The notes under the pieces were generated by a model. It searched no databases. It was not told where the DNA came from and saw only the letters and a program-made list of their open reading frames with translations. Of a DNA stretch of 58,211 bases, positions 42,161 to 51,000 are shown piece after piece (position 1 is the first letter of the stretch; each line of letters opens with the position of its first letter). Position numbers and translations under genes: made by a program. Source of the stretch: Chloroflexota bacterium. GTDB taxonomy: Bacteria > Chloroflexota > Dehalococcoidia > Tepidiformales > Tepidiformaceae. The DNA lies in NCBI GenBank assembly GCA_026702615.1, contig JAPPBY010000026.1:1-58211 (forward strand), given 5' to 3'.

Positions 42161-44899
42161 GTGGCTGGCAACGGCGCGAAGCCGCGCCTCGTGATCCTCG
42201 ATTCGCACGGCATTCTCTACCGCGCGTTCTTCGCGCTGGGCTCGGTGCCCAACCCCATGATGAGCAGCAAGGGCGAGCTGACGTTCGCGACGTACGGGTA
42301 CGCGGAGTCGCTGCTGCGAGTGTTCGACCAGCTTTCGCCGACGCACATCTGCGCGGCCTGGGACGCGAAGGGCAAGACCTTCCGGCACGAGGCGCGCGAG
42401 GACTACAAGGCGACGCGCCGGGAGACGCCGGAGGATCTGCTGCCGCAGATGGCGCGCGTGCGCGAGATGCTCGATGCGTTCGCGATTCCCGTGTACGAGG
42501 CGCCGGGGTTCGAGGCGGACGACGTGGCGGGCACGATCGCGACGAAGACGGCGGCGGAGGGCATCGACACCTGGATCGTCACGCTCGATACGGACCTCGT
42601 GCAGCTCATCCGGCCCAACCTCAACCTGTTCATGTTCCGCCCTTACCAGCGCGACACGGTCGTGTACGACACAAAGGCCGCGAGCGAGCGCTGGGGGTTC
42701 AGCCCTCCGTACATGACCGACTTCAAGGCGCTGCGGGGGGACACGAGCGACAACATCCCCGGCATCAAGGGCGTCGGCGACAAGACGGCGGCGAACCTGA
42801 TCCGCCAGTTCGGGCCCGTCGAGGAGATTTTCGCGCGGCTGGACGAGATCTCGTCGAAGTCGGTGCGGGGCAAGCTGGAGGGGAAGCGGGAGGAGGCGCT
42901 GGAGAGCAAGGAGCTGGTCACGATTCGCACGGATGTGGAGTGCGGCTTCGACTTCGACGCCTGCGAGGCGACGGACTACGACCGCGAGCAGGTAGTGGCG
43001 TTCTTCCGGGAACTGGAGTTCCGCAGCCTCATCGACCGGCTGCCGGAGGCTGCGGGTGACGGAGAGGGAGAACCAGCCGCCGAGGAGGCGGAGCCGGGCG
43101 AGTACGCCAACATCACCGACGAAGCCCAGCTTCGCGAGCTGGCGGCGACGCTTCGCGACTCCGGTGGGTTCGGCCTGGGCGCACTCTCGACGACCGGGGA
43201 CACGGCGCATCCGCTGCTGCTGGGGCTTTCGTTCGCGACGGAGCCGGGACGCGCGTGGTACGTCCCGATGGGGCATGCGCCAAGGCTGGACAGCCCGAGC
43301 GAACAACTGTCGATCGAGACCGTCCGGGACGTGCTTGGGCCGCTGCTGGCCGACGCGTCGCTGCCGAAGACGGCGTACGGGGCGAAGTACCTGCTGCACC
43401 AGTTTTCGCGGGCGGGGATGGCGCTGCGGGGGGTCACGCACGAGGCGAGCCTGATGGCGTTCCTGCTGGGGGAGACCTCGCAGGCGCTGGAGAACCTCGT
43501 GAACGAGCGCCTCGGCGTGGAGCTGCGACCGCTGAAGGCGCTGACAGGCACGGGGCGAAAGGCGACCCCGCTGGCGCAGGTCGACCCGGAGTCGGCGGGA
43601 GAGCTGGCCTGCCAGCAGGTCGATCTGCTGTTGCAGGTCGTGCCGGGCATGGAAGACCTGATACGCGAGCGGGGGCAGTGGGAGCTGTACGAGGAGATGG
43701 AGCTGCCGCTGATGCCCGTGCTGGCGGAGATGGAGACCGTGGGCGTCGGGATCGACACCGGCGTGCTGCGGGAAATCTCAGACTCGCTCATCGGCGACAT
43801 CGAAGCGGCGGAGAAGGCGGTCCACGACCACGTCGGGCGCGAGTTCAACATCGGCAGTCCGCAGCAGCTGAGCGACGTCCTGTTCCGGGAGCTGGAGCTG
43901 CCCCCCACGCGGCGGACGAAGCAGGGCTACAGCACCGATCAGCGGGCGCTGGAGGGGCTGCGGGAGTCACACCCGATCATCGACAAGATCTTCGAGTACC
44001 GGCAGCTGACGAAGCTGAAGTCGACCTACCTCGATGCGCTGCCGGGGACGGTCTCGCCGGAGGACGGGCGCATCCACACCGACTTCCAGCAAACCGTGGC
44101 GGCGACGGGGCGGCTGAGCAGCACGAACCCGAACCTGCAGAACATCCCGGTGCGCACGGAGATGGGGCGCGACATCCGGCGCGCGTTCGTTCCCGAGGGG
44201 TACGACGACCCGGTGTACGTGGCGGCGGACTACTCGCAGATCGAGCTGCGGGTGCTGGCGCACATCACCGAGGACACGGGGCTCATCGACGCCTTCCTGG
44301 CCGACGCCGACATCCACCAGGCGACGGCGGCGAGCGTTTACGGCGTGGAGCCCGCGGACGTGACCCGACAGATGCGGGACACCGCGAAGATGGTCAACTT
44401 CGGCATCGCCTACGGGATGGGATCGTTCGGGCTGAGCGACCGCACGGGCATGACGCGGGAGGAGGCGGAGGCGTTCATCGACAGCTACTACGCGAACTTC
44501 CCGGGCATCAAGGCGTGGCAGGAGCATGTGCTCGGGACGACGAAGCAGCAGGGGTACGCGGAGACGCTGTTCGGGCGGCGGCGCTACTTGCCCGCGATCC
44601 ACAGCACGAACTTCCAGGTGCGGAGCGCGGCTGAACGCGAGGCGATCAACATGCCGATCCAGGGGACGGCGGCGGACATCATCAAGGTGGCGATGATCCG
44701 AATCGCGGACGCGGCCCGGGAGCGCGAGCTGCGCAGCCGCATGATTCTGCAGGTGCACGACGAGCTGATCTTCGAGGGTCCATCGGACGAGGCGGACGAG
44801 GTGGGGACGCTGCTGGCAGAGGTGATGCCGGCGAGCATGGAGCTGAAGGTGCCGCTGAAGGTGGACCTGAAGCGCGGGCGGACGTGGGCGGAGCTATAG
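42161..44899 (+). CDS. polA: DNA polymerase I without active proofreading site
   Basis: A 912-residue A-family polymerase used in repair and Okazaki processing. The 5'-nuclease domain (about 8-300) has LDSHGILYRAFF, TLDTDLVQL and GDTSDNIPGIKGVGDKTA. The middle domain (about 310-500) lacks the acidic DTE triad: the first strand reads FGLGALSTTG instead of FDTETT, so 3'-5' exonuclease is probably lost, as in Thermus enzymes. The polymerase domain has motif A DYSQIELRV, motif B KMVNFGIAYG and motif C VHDEL. GTG 42161 is 6 nt after TATAAT. Confidence 0.95.
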   Translation: MAGNGAKPRLVILDSHGILYRAFFALGSVPNPMMSSKGELTFATYGYAESLLRVFDQLSPTHICAAWDAKGKTFRHEAREDYKATRRETPEDLLPQMARVREMLDAFAIPVYEAPGFEADDVAGTIATKTAAEGIDTWIVTLDTDLVQLIRPNLNLFMFRPYQRDTVVYDTKAASERWGFSPPYMTDFKALRGDTSDNIPGIKGVGDKTAANLIRQFGPVEEIFARLDEISSKSVRGKLEGKREEALESKELVTIRTDVECGFDFDACEATDYDREQVVAFFRELEFRSLIDRLPEAAGDGEGEPAAEEAEPGEYANITDEAQLRELAATLRDSGGFGLGALSTTGDTAHPLLLGLSFATEPGRAWYVPMGHAPRLDSPSEQLSIETVRDVLGPLLADASLPKTAYGAKYLLHQFSRAGMALRGVTHEASLMAFLLGETSQALENLVNERLGVELRPLKALTGTGRKATPLAQVDPESAGELACQQVDLLLQVVPGMEDLIRERGQWELYEEMELPLMPVLAEMETVGVGIDTGVLREISDSLIGDIEAAEKAVHDHVGREFNIGSPQQLSDVLFRELELPPTRRTKQGYSTDQRALEGLRESHPIIDKIFEYRQLTKLKSTYLDALPGTVSPEDGRIHTDFQQTVAATGRLSSTNPNLQNIPVRTEMGRDIRRAFVPEGYDDPVYVAADYSQIELRVLAHITEDTGLIDAFLADADIHQATAASVYGVEPADVTRQMRDTAKMVNFGIAYGMGSFGLSDRTGMTREEAEAFIDSYYANFPGIKAWQEHVLGTTKQQGYAETLFGRRRYLPAIHSTNFQVRSAAEREAINMPIQGTAADIIKVAMIRIADAARERELRSRMILQVHDELIFEGPSDEADEVGTLLAEVMPASMELKVPLKVDLKRGRTWAEL

Positions 44900-44903
44900 C
44901 GCT

Positions 44904-45167
44904 CTAACCACCACCTATCGCGGGGACGATGGTGACCTCGTCGTTGGGGGCGATGGGCTCGGTGAGGCCGTAGCGGAAGGCGTGGCCGTTGAGGGCGACG
45001 GAGAGCTCCGGACGCACGCGGCCGTCCTCGACGGCGCGCTCGTAAAAGCCGGGACAGCGGACGTCGATTGCGCGGAGGATCTCGCCGAGCGTGGCGCCCG
45101 CGACCTCAAGGGTCGCGGCGCCGGCGCAGAGCGAGCGCAGCGGCGACGGTATGAGAACCGTCGCCAC
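44904..45167 (-). CDS. MoaD/ThiS-family sulfur-carrier-like protein
   Basis: An 87-residue beta-grasp protein that ends in Gly-Gly-Gly, the C-terminal tail used for activation and thiocarboxylation in MoaD and ThiS. It reads ATVLIPSPLRSLCAGAATLEV at the N-terminus and VALNGHAFRYG, EVTIVPAIGGG at the end. It is the last gene of the molybdenum hydroxylase operon, with GTG 45167 starting 4 nt after the large-subunit stop. It likely supplies sulfur for the cofactor or the terminal Mo-S ligand. It converges with polA, with 4 bases between stops. Confidence 0.8.
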   Translation of the reverse strand: MATVLIPSPLRSLCAGAATLEVAGATLGEILRAIDVRCPGFYERAVEDGRVRPELSVALNGHAFRYGLTEPIAPNDEVTIVPAIGGG

Positions 45168-45171
45168 GGGG

Positions 45172-47436
45172 CTACTGCAGGTTGTGGAGCTCCTCCACCA
45201 CGCGACGCGGGGAGATGGGCAGCTCCGTGAAGCGATGCCCGGTGGCATCGTGGACGGCGTTGGCGATGGCCGCCAGCGGCGGCACGATCGGCACCTCGCC
45301 AACCCCGCGGACGCCATACGGGTGTCCGGGGTTGGGAACCTCGACGATGATCGTGTCGATCATCGGAAGGTCGAGGCTCGTGGGCATGCGGTAGTCGAGG
45401 AAGGAGGCGTTTTCCATGCGCCCGTCCTCGCCGTAGTAGTACTCCTCGTTGAGCGCCCAGCCGATGCCCTGGACGACCCCGCCCTGCATCTGGCCCTCGA
45501 CGTACGCGGGGTGCACGGCCGTGCCGACGTCCTGGGCGATCGTGTAGCGGAGGATGTCGACCTTGCCGGTGTCGGGGTCGACCTCGACATCGACGACGTG
45601 GACGCCGAACGCGGCGCCGGGGCTGCGGGCAACAACGCTGCCGCGACCCTGGAGCGGGCCGCCGGTCTCCATCTGCTTCCCCGCCAGCTCGGCGAAGGTC
45701 ATCGTCTTCTCGCTGTCGGAGGTGTGCCGGAGCGCGCCGTCGACGAACTCCACGTCCTCGGCCTCGCACTCCCAGAGCTGGGCCGCGCGGGCGACCATCT
45801 GCTGCTGGATATCGAGCCCGGCCTCGTACACGGCCTGGCCGCTGGCGTAGGCGGTGCGCGAGCCGCCGGTCACGTCGTTGTGGCCGACGGAGTCGGTGTC
45901 GACGACTGTCGGGCGGACGCTGTCGTACTCGATGCCGAGCGTCTCGGCGAGCTGCATGGCCAGGGCGGCGCGGGTGCCGCCGATGTCGGTGGAGCCTTCA
46001 ATGAGGTTGACCGTGCCGTCCGGGTTGACGGAGGCGACGACGGACGACTGCATGCCGGCGTTGAACCAGAAGCCGCCGGCAACGCCCCGGCCGCGGTTCG
46101 GGCCCTCGATCGGTGACTGGTAGTGGTCGGAGGCCTGGGCGGCCTGGACCGTCTCCTCCTGCCCGATGCGGGGGTGGGCGACGCCGGTGATCATGCGGGT
46201 GCCCTCATGGGCGCTGTTGTCCAGGCGGAACTGGAGCGGGTCCGCTCCGGTCTCGCGGGCGAGCTCGTCGATGAGCTGCTCGACGCAGAAGGAGGCGTTG
46301 GGCGCGCCGGGAGCGCGGTAGGCGGCCACCTTCGGCTTGTTCACGACGACGTCGTAGGCGTCGACCTTGAAGTTCTCCACCTCGTAGGGGGAGAGCATGC
46401 ACATGGCGCCGGCCATGACGGGCGAGCCGGGGAAGGCGCCTGCCTCGAAGGCGAGGCTGACCTCGGCGGCGGTGATCTTGCCGTCCTTGACGGCGATCTT
46501 GCCCTTCATGTGGCCGCCGCTGGTGGGGCCGGTCGCCTGGAAGACGTCGGTGCGGTCCATGGTGAGCTGAACGGGGCGGCCGCACTTGCGGGAGAGCAGC
46601 GCGGCGACCGGCTCCAGGTAGACACCGATCTTCCCGCCGAAGCCGCCGCCGATCTCCATCGGGATGACACGGATGCGGGAGACGGGCAGCTGGAGCAGCT
46701 CGGCGAGCGCACCTCGGACGGCGAACGCGCCCTGCGTGCTCGTCCAGACCGTGAGGGTGCCGTCGGAGTTCCAGTTGGCAGTGCCGTTGTGGGGCTCGAT
46801 GTAGCCCTGGTGGACCATCTTCGTATCGAACTCGCGCTCGACGACGACATCGGCCTCGGCGTAGGCGGCCTCGACGTCACCACCCTCGAAGCGGTTGTGG
46901 GCGGCGACGTTGCTGGCGTTCTCCGACTCCTCGCCAGTCGGGGTCTTGGTGTGGCGGCTCGCATCGAGCAGCGGGGCATCGTCGCGCATCGCGTCCTGCA
47001 CGTTGAGGACGGGCGGGAGCACCTCATACTCGACCTTGATGGCCTCGATCGCCGTCAGGGCGTCGTGCACGTTGGTGGCGGCGACGCCAGCCACGGCGTG
47101 GCCGCGGTAGAGCGCCTTGTCGGCGGCGAGCACGTTCTTGCTCATGTCGGAGGCGGTGGAAGCGCCCTCGCCCATGTCGAGCACCTTGTCGGCGACGACG
47201 GGCAGGTCGCTGTGGGTCACCACGGCGAGGACGCCGGGCATGGCCTCGGCCGCGCTCGTATCGATGGAGAGGATACGCGCGTGCGCGTGGGGACTGCGCA
47301 AGACGGCGCCCTGGACGAGGTCGGGAAGGTGGATGTCGGCGCCGTAGAGCGCCTTCCCCGTGACCTTCTCGACGCCATCGGGGCGGATGGGACGGGTGCC
47401 GATGACTTTGTAGTCAGGCTTCTCGGTGGTTGTCAT
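45172..47436 (-). CDS. Molybdenum hydroxylase, large molybdopterin-binding subunit
   Basis: A 754-residue catalytic subunit of the xanthine dehydrogenase family. Signatures are RPDGVEKVTGKALYGADI near the N-terminus, IGGGFGGKIG, AYRAPGAPNAS and GVGEVP near the C-terminus, where the Glu of GVGE is the proton acceptor. Family members hydroxylate purines, aromatic acids, aldehydes or CO; the active-site loop here is the AYRAPG rather than the CO-dehydrogenase type. Its start overlaps the small subunit stop (ATGA). Substrate unknown. Confidence 0.88.
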   Translation of the reverse strand: MTTTEKPDYKVIGTRPIRPDGVEKVTGKALYGADIHLPDLVQGAVLRSPHAHARILSIDTSAAEAMPGVLAVVTHSDLPVVADKVLDMGEGASTASDMSKNVLAADKALYRGHAVAGVAATNVHDALTAIEAIKVEYEVLPPVLNVQDAMRDDAPLLDASRHTKTPTGEESENASNVAAHNRFEGGDVEAAYAEADVVVEREFDTKMVHQGYIEPHNGTANWNSDGTLTVWTSTQGAFAVRGALAELLQLPVSRIRVIPMEIGGGFGGKIGVYLEPVAALLSRKCGRPVQLTMDRTDVFQATGPTSGGHMKGKIAVKDGKITAAEVSLAFEAGAFPGSPVMAGAMCMLSPYEVENFKVDAYDVVVNKPKVAAYRAPGAPNASFCVEQLIDELARETGADPLQFRLDNSAHEGTRMITGVAHPRIGQEETVQAAQASDHYQSPIEGPNRGRGVAGGFWFNAGMQSSVVASVNPDGTVNLIEGSTDIGGTRAALAMQLAETLGIEYDSVRPTVVDTDSVGHNDVTGGSRTAYASGQAVYEAGLDIQQQMVARAAQLWECEAEDVEFVDGALRHTSDSEKTMTFAELAGKQMETGGPLQGRGSVVARSPGAAFGVHVVDVEVDPDTGKVDILRYTIAQDVGTAVHPAYVEGQMQGGVVQGIGWALNEEYYYGEDGRMENASFLDYRMPTSLDLPMIDTIIVEVPNPGHPYGVRGVGEVPIVPPLAAIANAVHDATGHRFTELPISPRRVVEELHNLQ

Positions 47437-47915
47437 GCGGAGACCTCCTCCATCTCGGACGCCTTGAGGACGGCGCGGACGATCTTGTCGTAGCCGGTGC
47501 AGCGGCAGAGGTTGCCGGCCAGCCAGTGGCGGACGCGGCCTTCGTCGGCATCCGGCTCGCTATCGAGCAGGGCCTTGGCGGCGACGATGAACCCGGGGGT
47601 GCAGACGCCGCACTGGAGGGCGGCCTCTTCGAGGAAGCACTGCTGCAGGGGGTGCAGGGTTTCGCCCTCGGCGACACCCTCGATGGTGACGACGTCGCAG
47701 CCCTCGGCCTCAACGCCGAGGACGCAGCAGGAGTTCACGACCCGGCCGTCCATGAGAACGCTGCAGGCGCCGCAGTTGCCGTTGTTGCAGCCTTCCTTGG
47801 TGCCGGTCAGGCCGAGCTCGTCGCGCAGGACTTCGAGCAGGCTCTGGCGGGGCTCGCAGAGGAAGTCGATCTCCTCGCCGTTAAGGGTGGTCTGGATGTG
47901 GGTGCGACGGGGCAT
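47433..47915 (-). CDS. Molybdenum hydroxylase, 2Fe-2S subunit
   Basis: The 160-residue small subunit carries two [2Fe-2S] sites. The plant-type ferredoxin site lies in KEGCNNGNCGACSVLMDG and its last Cys in VNSCC. The second site is in the helical domain: QCGVCTPGFIVA and LCRCTGYDKIVRAV. It passes electrons from the Mo site to FAD. It is placed between the FAD subunit (3 nt) and the large subunit (4-base overlap). Confidence 0.95.
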   Translation of the reverse strand: MPRRTHIQTTLNGEEIDFLCEPRQSLLEVLRDELGLTGTKEGCNNGNCGACSVLMDGRVVNSCCVLGVEAEGCDVVTIEGVAEGETLHPLQQCFLEEAALQCGVCTPGFIVAAKALLDSEPDADEGRVRHWLAGNLCRCTGYDKIVRAVLKASEMEEVSA

Positions 47916-47918
47916 GGG

Positions 47919-48791
47919 CTAGGCCTCCCGGGCTCGTTCGAGCGCCCGGTCGAGGGCGCGGTAGGTGAGGACGCGCGTGAGGTGCACGCGCTGGGCGATG
48001 GAGCCGCGCATGTCGGTGATGGGGGTAGCGGCCTCGGCGGCGATGTCGGCGGCGCGGGCGAAGCTGTCCTCGGTCGGCGTCTCACCGACGAGGGCGTCGC
48101 CGGCGGCCGCGACGAAGAGGGGCACGGGGGCAACGGCGCCGACGGAGATGCGAGCCCCTTCGATGCGCTCCCCGCTGGCATCAAGGTCGATGCGGGCGCC
48201 GACGTTGACGACGGCGATGTCCATCTCGTTGCGGGGAATGAAGCGATGGAAGAAAGAACCCGAGTTCGCGGGCTGCGGCGGGACGTTGATCGTGATGATC
48301 AGCTCCCCGGGGCCGAGGACGTTCTGGCCGGGGCCAGTGAAGAAGTCCTCGAGGGGGAGGTCACGCGTTCCGTCTGCCGAGCCGAGCGTGAGCGTCGCGC
48401 CGAGCGCGATGAGGGCCGGGACGGTATCGGCGGCGGGGCCGCTGTTGCCGATGTTGCCGCCGAAGCAGGCGCGGCTCTGGATCTGGATGCCGCCGACGAG
48501 CGTCGCACAGTCGATGACGCAGGGCAGGCGGCGGACGATCTCATCGTCCTCGTAGATCTCGGCGAAAGGCACGGAAGCTCCGATCACGAGGCCGCCGTCG
48601 TCGGTCCAGGCGTAGCTCATGAGCTCGGGGATGTGCTTGACGTCGATCAGTTGGTCGACCTCTTTCCGGCCTTCGCGGAGCTGGACGATGATGTCGGTAC
48701 CGCCAGCGAGGAAGGCCGAGGTCTTGCCGTTCTGGAGGGCGGCGTACGCCTCGCCGAGCGAGGAGGGCGCCAGGTAGTCGATCTCCTTCAT
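47919..48791 (-). CDS. Molybdenum hydroxylase, FAD-binding medium subunit
   Basis: A 290-residue FAD subunit: FLAGGTDIIVQLREG near residues 28-42 is the first FAD-binding loop and ACFGGNIGNSGPAADT near residue 110 the second. It starts with MKEIDYLAPSSLGEAYAAL, common to this family. ATG 48791 has AAGGA 6 nt upstream. It is the first gene of the operon, with a stem-loop (48812-48830) in its leader and a TATGAT -10 at 48843-48848. Confidence 0.92.
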   Translation of the reverse strand: MKEIDYLAPSSLGEAYAALQNGKTSAFLAGGTDIIVQLREGRKEVDQLIDVKHIPELMSYAWTDDGGLVIGASVPFAEIYEDDEIVRRLPCVIDCATLVGGIQIQSRACFGGNIGNSGPAADTVPALIALGATLTLGSADGTRDLPLEDFFTGPGQNVLGPGELIITINVPPQPANSGSFFHRFIPRNEMDIAVVNVGARIDLDASGERIEGARISVGAVAPVPLFVAAAGDALVGETPTEDSFARAADIAAEAATPITDMRGSIAQRVHLTRVLTYRALDRALERAREA

Positions 48792-48811
48792 GAACAATCC
48801 TTCGGAAGACT

Positions 48812-48830
48812 GGGCGGCCGAAAGCCGCCC
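48812..48830 (-). promoter_or_regulatory. GC-rich hairpin in the Mo hydroxylase leader
   Basis: GGGCGGC and GCCGCCC arms pair around a 5-base loop, UUUCG on the transcribed strand, which resembles the stable UUCG type. It lies between the predicted start point and the ribosome site of the first gene. It could protect the 5' end or bind a regulator; no attenuator poly-U follows. Confidence 0.4.
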
Positions 48831-48842
48831 GCACGGCGCTCG

Positions 48843-48848
48843 ATCATA
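48843..48848 (-). promoter_or_regulatory. -10 element of the Mo hydroxylase operon
   Basis: TATGAT on the minus strand, placed before the hairpin and about 50 nt before ATG 48791. Confidence 0.4.
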
Positions 48849-48849
48849 A

Positions 48850-48861
48850 AGGGGAACCCCT
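48850..48861 (-). terminator. Possible short terminator after the GDPD-like gene
   Basis: On the minus strand AGGGG-TT-CCCCT is followed by TTAT. The stem is only 5 bp with a 2-base loop, so it is weak, but it is placed between the GDPD-like gene and the next promoter. Confidence 0.3.
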
Positions 48862-48893
48862 ACTGTGTCTGCGAACGGCCAGCGGGGAAGGGC

Positions 48894-49628
48894 TCAGGCG
48901 GAGGGGAGGGACGCCTTCCAGGCGCGGAGGGCGGCGGGTTGGTTCGTGATGATGCCGTCGACGCCCGCATCGGCGAGGCGGGCCCAGTCCCCAGGGGTGT
49001 CGGCCGTCCAGGCCCAGAGCTGCAGACCGTGGTCACGGATGGCGTCCGCGGCGTGCGGCCCGACGACCGCGTGAAAGAGGGAGATGGCGCCGACTCCGTG
49101 TTCGGCCGCGCGGGCACAGAGTGTCTTGAGCCCCGCGCCGCCCATGGGGGCCACGATGAAGGCCGCGTCGATCTCGGGGGCGTGGGCGCGGGCTCGCTCC
49201 ACGAGGTCGTGGTCAAAGGAGTGGAGGGCCGTCCAGGACTCGGCGCCATGGCGGCGGATGGCGTCAAGGGTGGCGTCGAGGAGAGCAGGGCCCTCCTCGG
49301 GGTGGTCGGGAGCGACCTTGAGCTCGCACATGACGTCGATGCGGCCTCCGACGAGGTCGAGCACTTCGTCGAGCGAGGGCACGGGCTCGCCCTCGCCGGC
49401 GTCGGCGCTGGCGAGCTCCGCGAGAGGCACCTCGGCGACGGGGCCGGCGAGGTTGGTGGTGCGGTCGAGGGTGTGGTCGTGGAGGAGGACGGGGACGCCG
49501 TCGGCGCAGAGGTGGAGGTCGATCTCCATGGCGGCGGCGCTCGCGAGGGAGGCCCGCACGCCCGCGAGGGTGTTCGCCGGGGCCTCGCCGGCGGCGGCGG
49601 CGTGGGCGATGACGATGGGGGCACTCAT
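48894..49628 (-). CDS. Glycerophosphodiester phosphodiesterase-like protein, altered active site
   Basis: A 244-residue TIM-barrel protein of the GDPD family, which splits glycerophosphodiesters to sn-glycerol-3-phosphate and alcohol. MEIDLHLCADGVPVLLHDHTLDRTT holds the metal Glu and Asp and second His; CELKVAPD holds a later Glu and Lys. The conserved HR near the N-terminus reads His9-Ala10 (IAHAAAAGEAPANT), so the Arg that binds phosphate is missing. No signal peptide. ATG 49628 was preferred because the barrel starts within 10 residues. Confidence 0.75.
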   Translation of the reverse strand: MSAPIVIAHAAAAGEAPANTLAGVRASLASAAAMEIDLHLCADGVPVLLHDHTLDRTTNLAGPVAEVPLAELASADAGEGEPVPSLDEVLDLVGGRIDVMCELKVAPDHPEEGPALLDATLDAIRRHGAESWTALHSFDHDLVERARAHAPEIDAAFIVAPMGGAGLKTLCARAAEHGVGAISLFHAVVGPHAADAIRDHGLQLWAWTADTPGDWARLADAGVDGIITNQPAALRAWKASLPSA

Positions 49629-49666
49629 GACGTTCGGGAGGATAACGCCCCCGCGTGCCACACTAG

Positions 49667-50959
49667 ATGGATGCGACCGGCAAGCACCCGGAGCGTGAGC
49701 GCGACGAGAAGGGCAACCCTCGCGTGAGCGCCGAAGCCGCCCCCGAGGTGGGGCAGCGCAACCCCTTCACCAACCGTGACTACCGAGCCTGGCTGACCGC
49801 CACGATCGTCACGGCACTGGGCGTGGGCGTCCAGATCGCGGTGGTGCCCCTCTTCATCGGCGAGCGCGTCGACCCGGACGATCGGGCCGCGGCTATCGCC
49901 GGAGCGCTCATCATCCAGACGTTGCCAGGGGTCTTCCTGACACTGCTGGGCGGTGTGGTCGCGGATCGCATCGAGCCCCGGCTGCTGCTCTTCCGGGCCA
50001 CGGCGGTGGCGGCCACGGTCGCCGCGGTGTACGTCGTACTGACTGCGGCCGACGTGACGATCGTGTGGCCCGTATTCGCGCTCTCGGCCGTGGTAGGCGC
50101 CGTGGCAGCGTTCGAGCAGCCGGCACGGCAGGGCGTGCTGCCGCAGATGGTCACACGGCCGCAGCTTCAGAACGGAGTGATCATCGGGAACATGGGTTTC
50201 CTCGCGGCGGGCCAGTTCGGGGGCCCGGCGCTGGGAGGGCTGGTGGGGGGATTTGCCAGCCTGACCACAGCGTTCGCACTGCAGACGGGATTGCTGGCGC
50301 TGGGGGCGGTGCTCTTCCTTGGAATTGGACGATACGAGCCCCGGGCGGTCGAACGCCGGGACGTGCGTGCCGATCTCGGGGAGGGACTGCGCTACGTTCG
50401 AGGCTCACGCAACATCATCGGACTGCTGGTGCTGGCGGCGATGCCGGGAGTCTTCTACGCGGGCCCGTTGCAGGTGAACATGCTCCTCATCGTGGAGGAC
50501 GTGCTGAAGTTGCCGCCGAGCTGGCTAGGCATCCTCTTCGGGGCATTTGGGGCGGGGATGTTCGTGAGCTCGCTGCTGATGACGCTGCGCCCGCTCCCCA
50601 AACGAGGGTTGCTGCTGGCGCTCTCGCCGGTCCTGGGAGGGCCAGTGCTAGCCCTGTTCGGGCTTAGCGAAGCGGCCTGGCTCTCGGTCTTGCTGTTGAT
50701 TGCCATCGGACCGTTTGCCGCCATCTTCATGAACCTCAGCCTCGCCCTCCTCCAGGAGCAGACCGAGCAAGTCGTGATGGGGCGGGTGATGGGCGTCTAC
50801 TCCCTGATGTTCGTAATCTCCTCGCCCATCGGGTTCGCCCAGACGGCTCTGGTCTCAAGCCTCTTTGGCCCCCAGGTCAGCACGGTAGCGAGCGCCCTCG
50901 CCGGTTCGGTGATCGGCATCCTGCTGCTGGTCTGGCTCCCCGTGCGGAAGCTGCGCTGA
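49667..50959 (+). CDS. MFS transporter, first copy of a tandem pair
   Basis: A 430-residue major facilitator with about 12 membrane segments. The N-terminal 35 residues are charged, then RNPFTNRDYRAWLTA opens the first helix. GGVVADRIEPR is the family's loop 2-3 motif. It belongs to the drug-efflux type; substrate unknown. It is immediately followed by a paralogue of 438 residues with which it shares most of the membrane core. ATG 49667 is in frame, and its ribosome site is unclear. Confidence 0.85.
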   Translation: MDATGKHPERERDEKGNPRVSAEAAPEVGQRNPFTNRDYRAWLTATIVTALGVGVQIAVVPLFIGERVDPDDRAAAIAGALIIQTLPGVFLTLLGGVVADRIEPRLLLFRATAVAATVAAVYVVLTAADVTIVWPVFALSAVVGAVAAFEQPARQGVLPQMVTRPQLQNGVIIGNMGFLAAGQFGGPALGGLVGGFASLTTAFALQTGLLALGAVLFLGIGRYEPRAVERRDVRADLGEGLRYVRGSRNIIGLLVLAAMPGVFYAGPLQVNMLLIVEDVLKLPPSWLGILFGAFGAGMFVSSLLMTLRPLPKRGLLLALSPVLGGPVLALFGLSEAAWLSVLLLIAIGPFAAIFMNLSLALLQEQTEQVVMGRVMGVYSLMFVISSPIGFAQTALVSSLFGPQVSTVASALAGSVIGILLLVWLPVRKLR

Positions 50960-51000
50960 GGTTGGACCTGTGCCGGCTGATGATGGAGCGACCCGAGATG
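50945..51000. repeat. Repeat unit A, first copy (MFS end plus alcohol dehydrogenase tail fossil)
   Basis: Two blocks, CGGAAGCTGCGCTGAGGTT (50945-50963) and a 22-nt block at 50979-51000 starting GATGATGGAGCG, are separated by 15 bases. The same two blocks, with 17 bases between, recur at 52272-52329. The first block is identical and the second has one mismatch in 22. See findings. Confidence 0.75.

Noticed and set aside
45172-47436. Carbon monoxide dehydrogenase large subunit as the identity of the Mo hydroxylase
   Set aside because: The active-site loop is AYRAPG, not the CO-dehydrogenase AYRCSFR type, so only the broad family is called.
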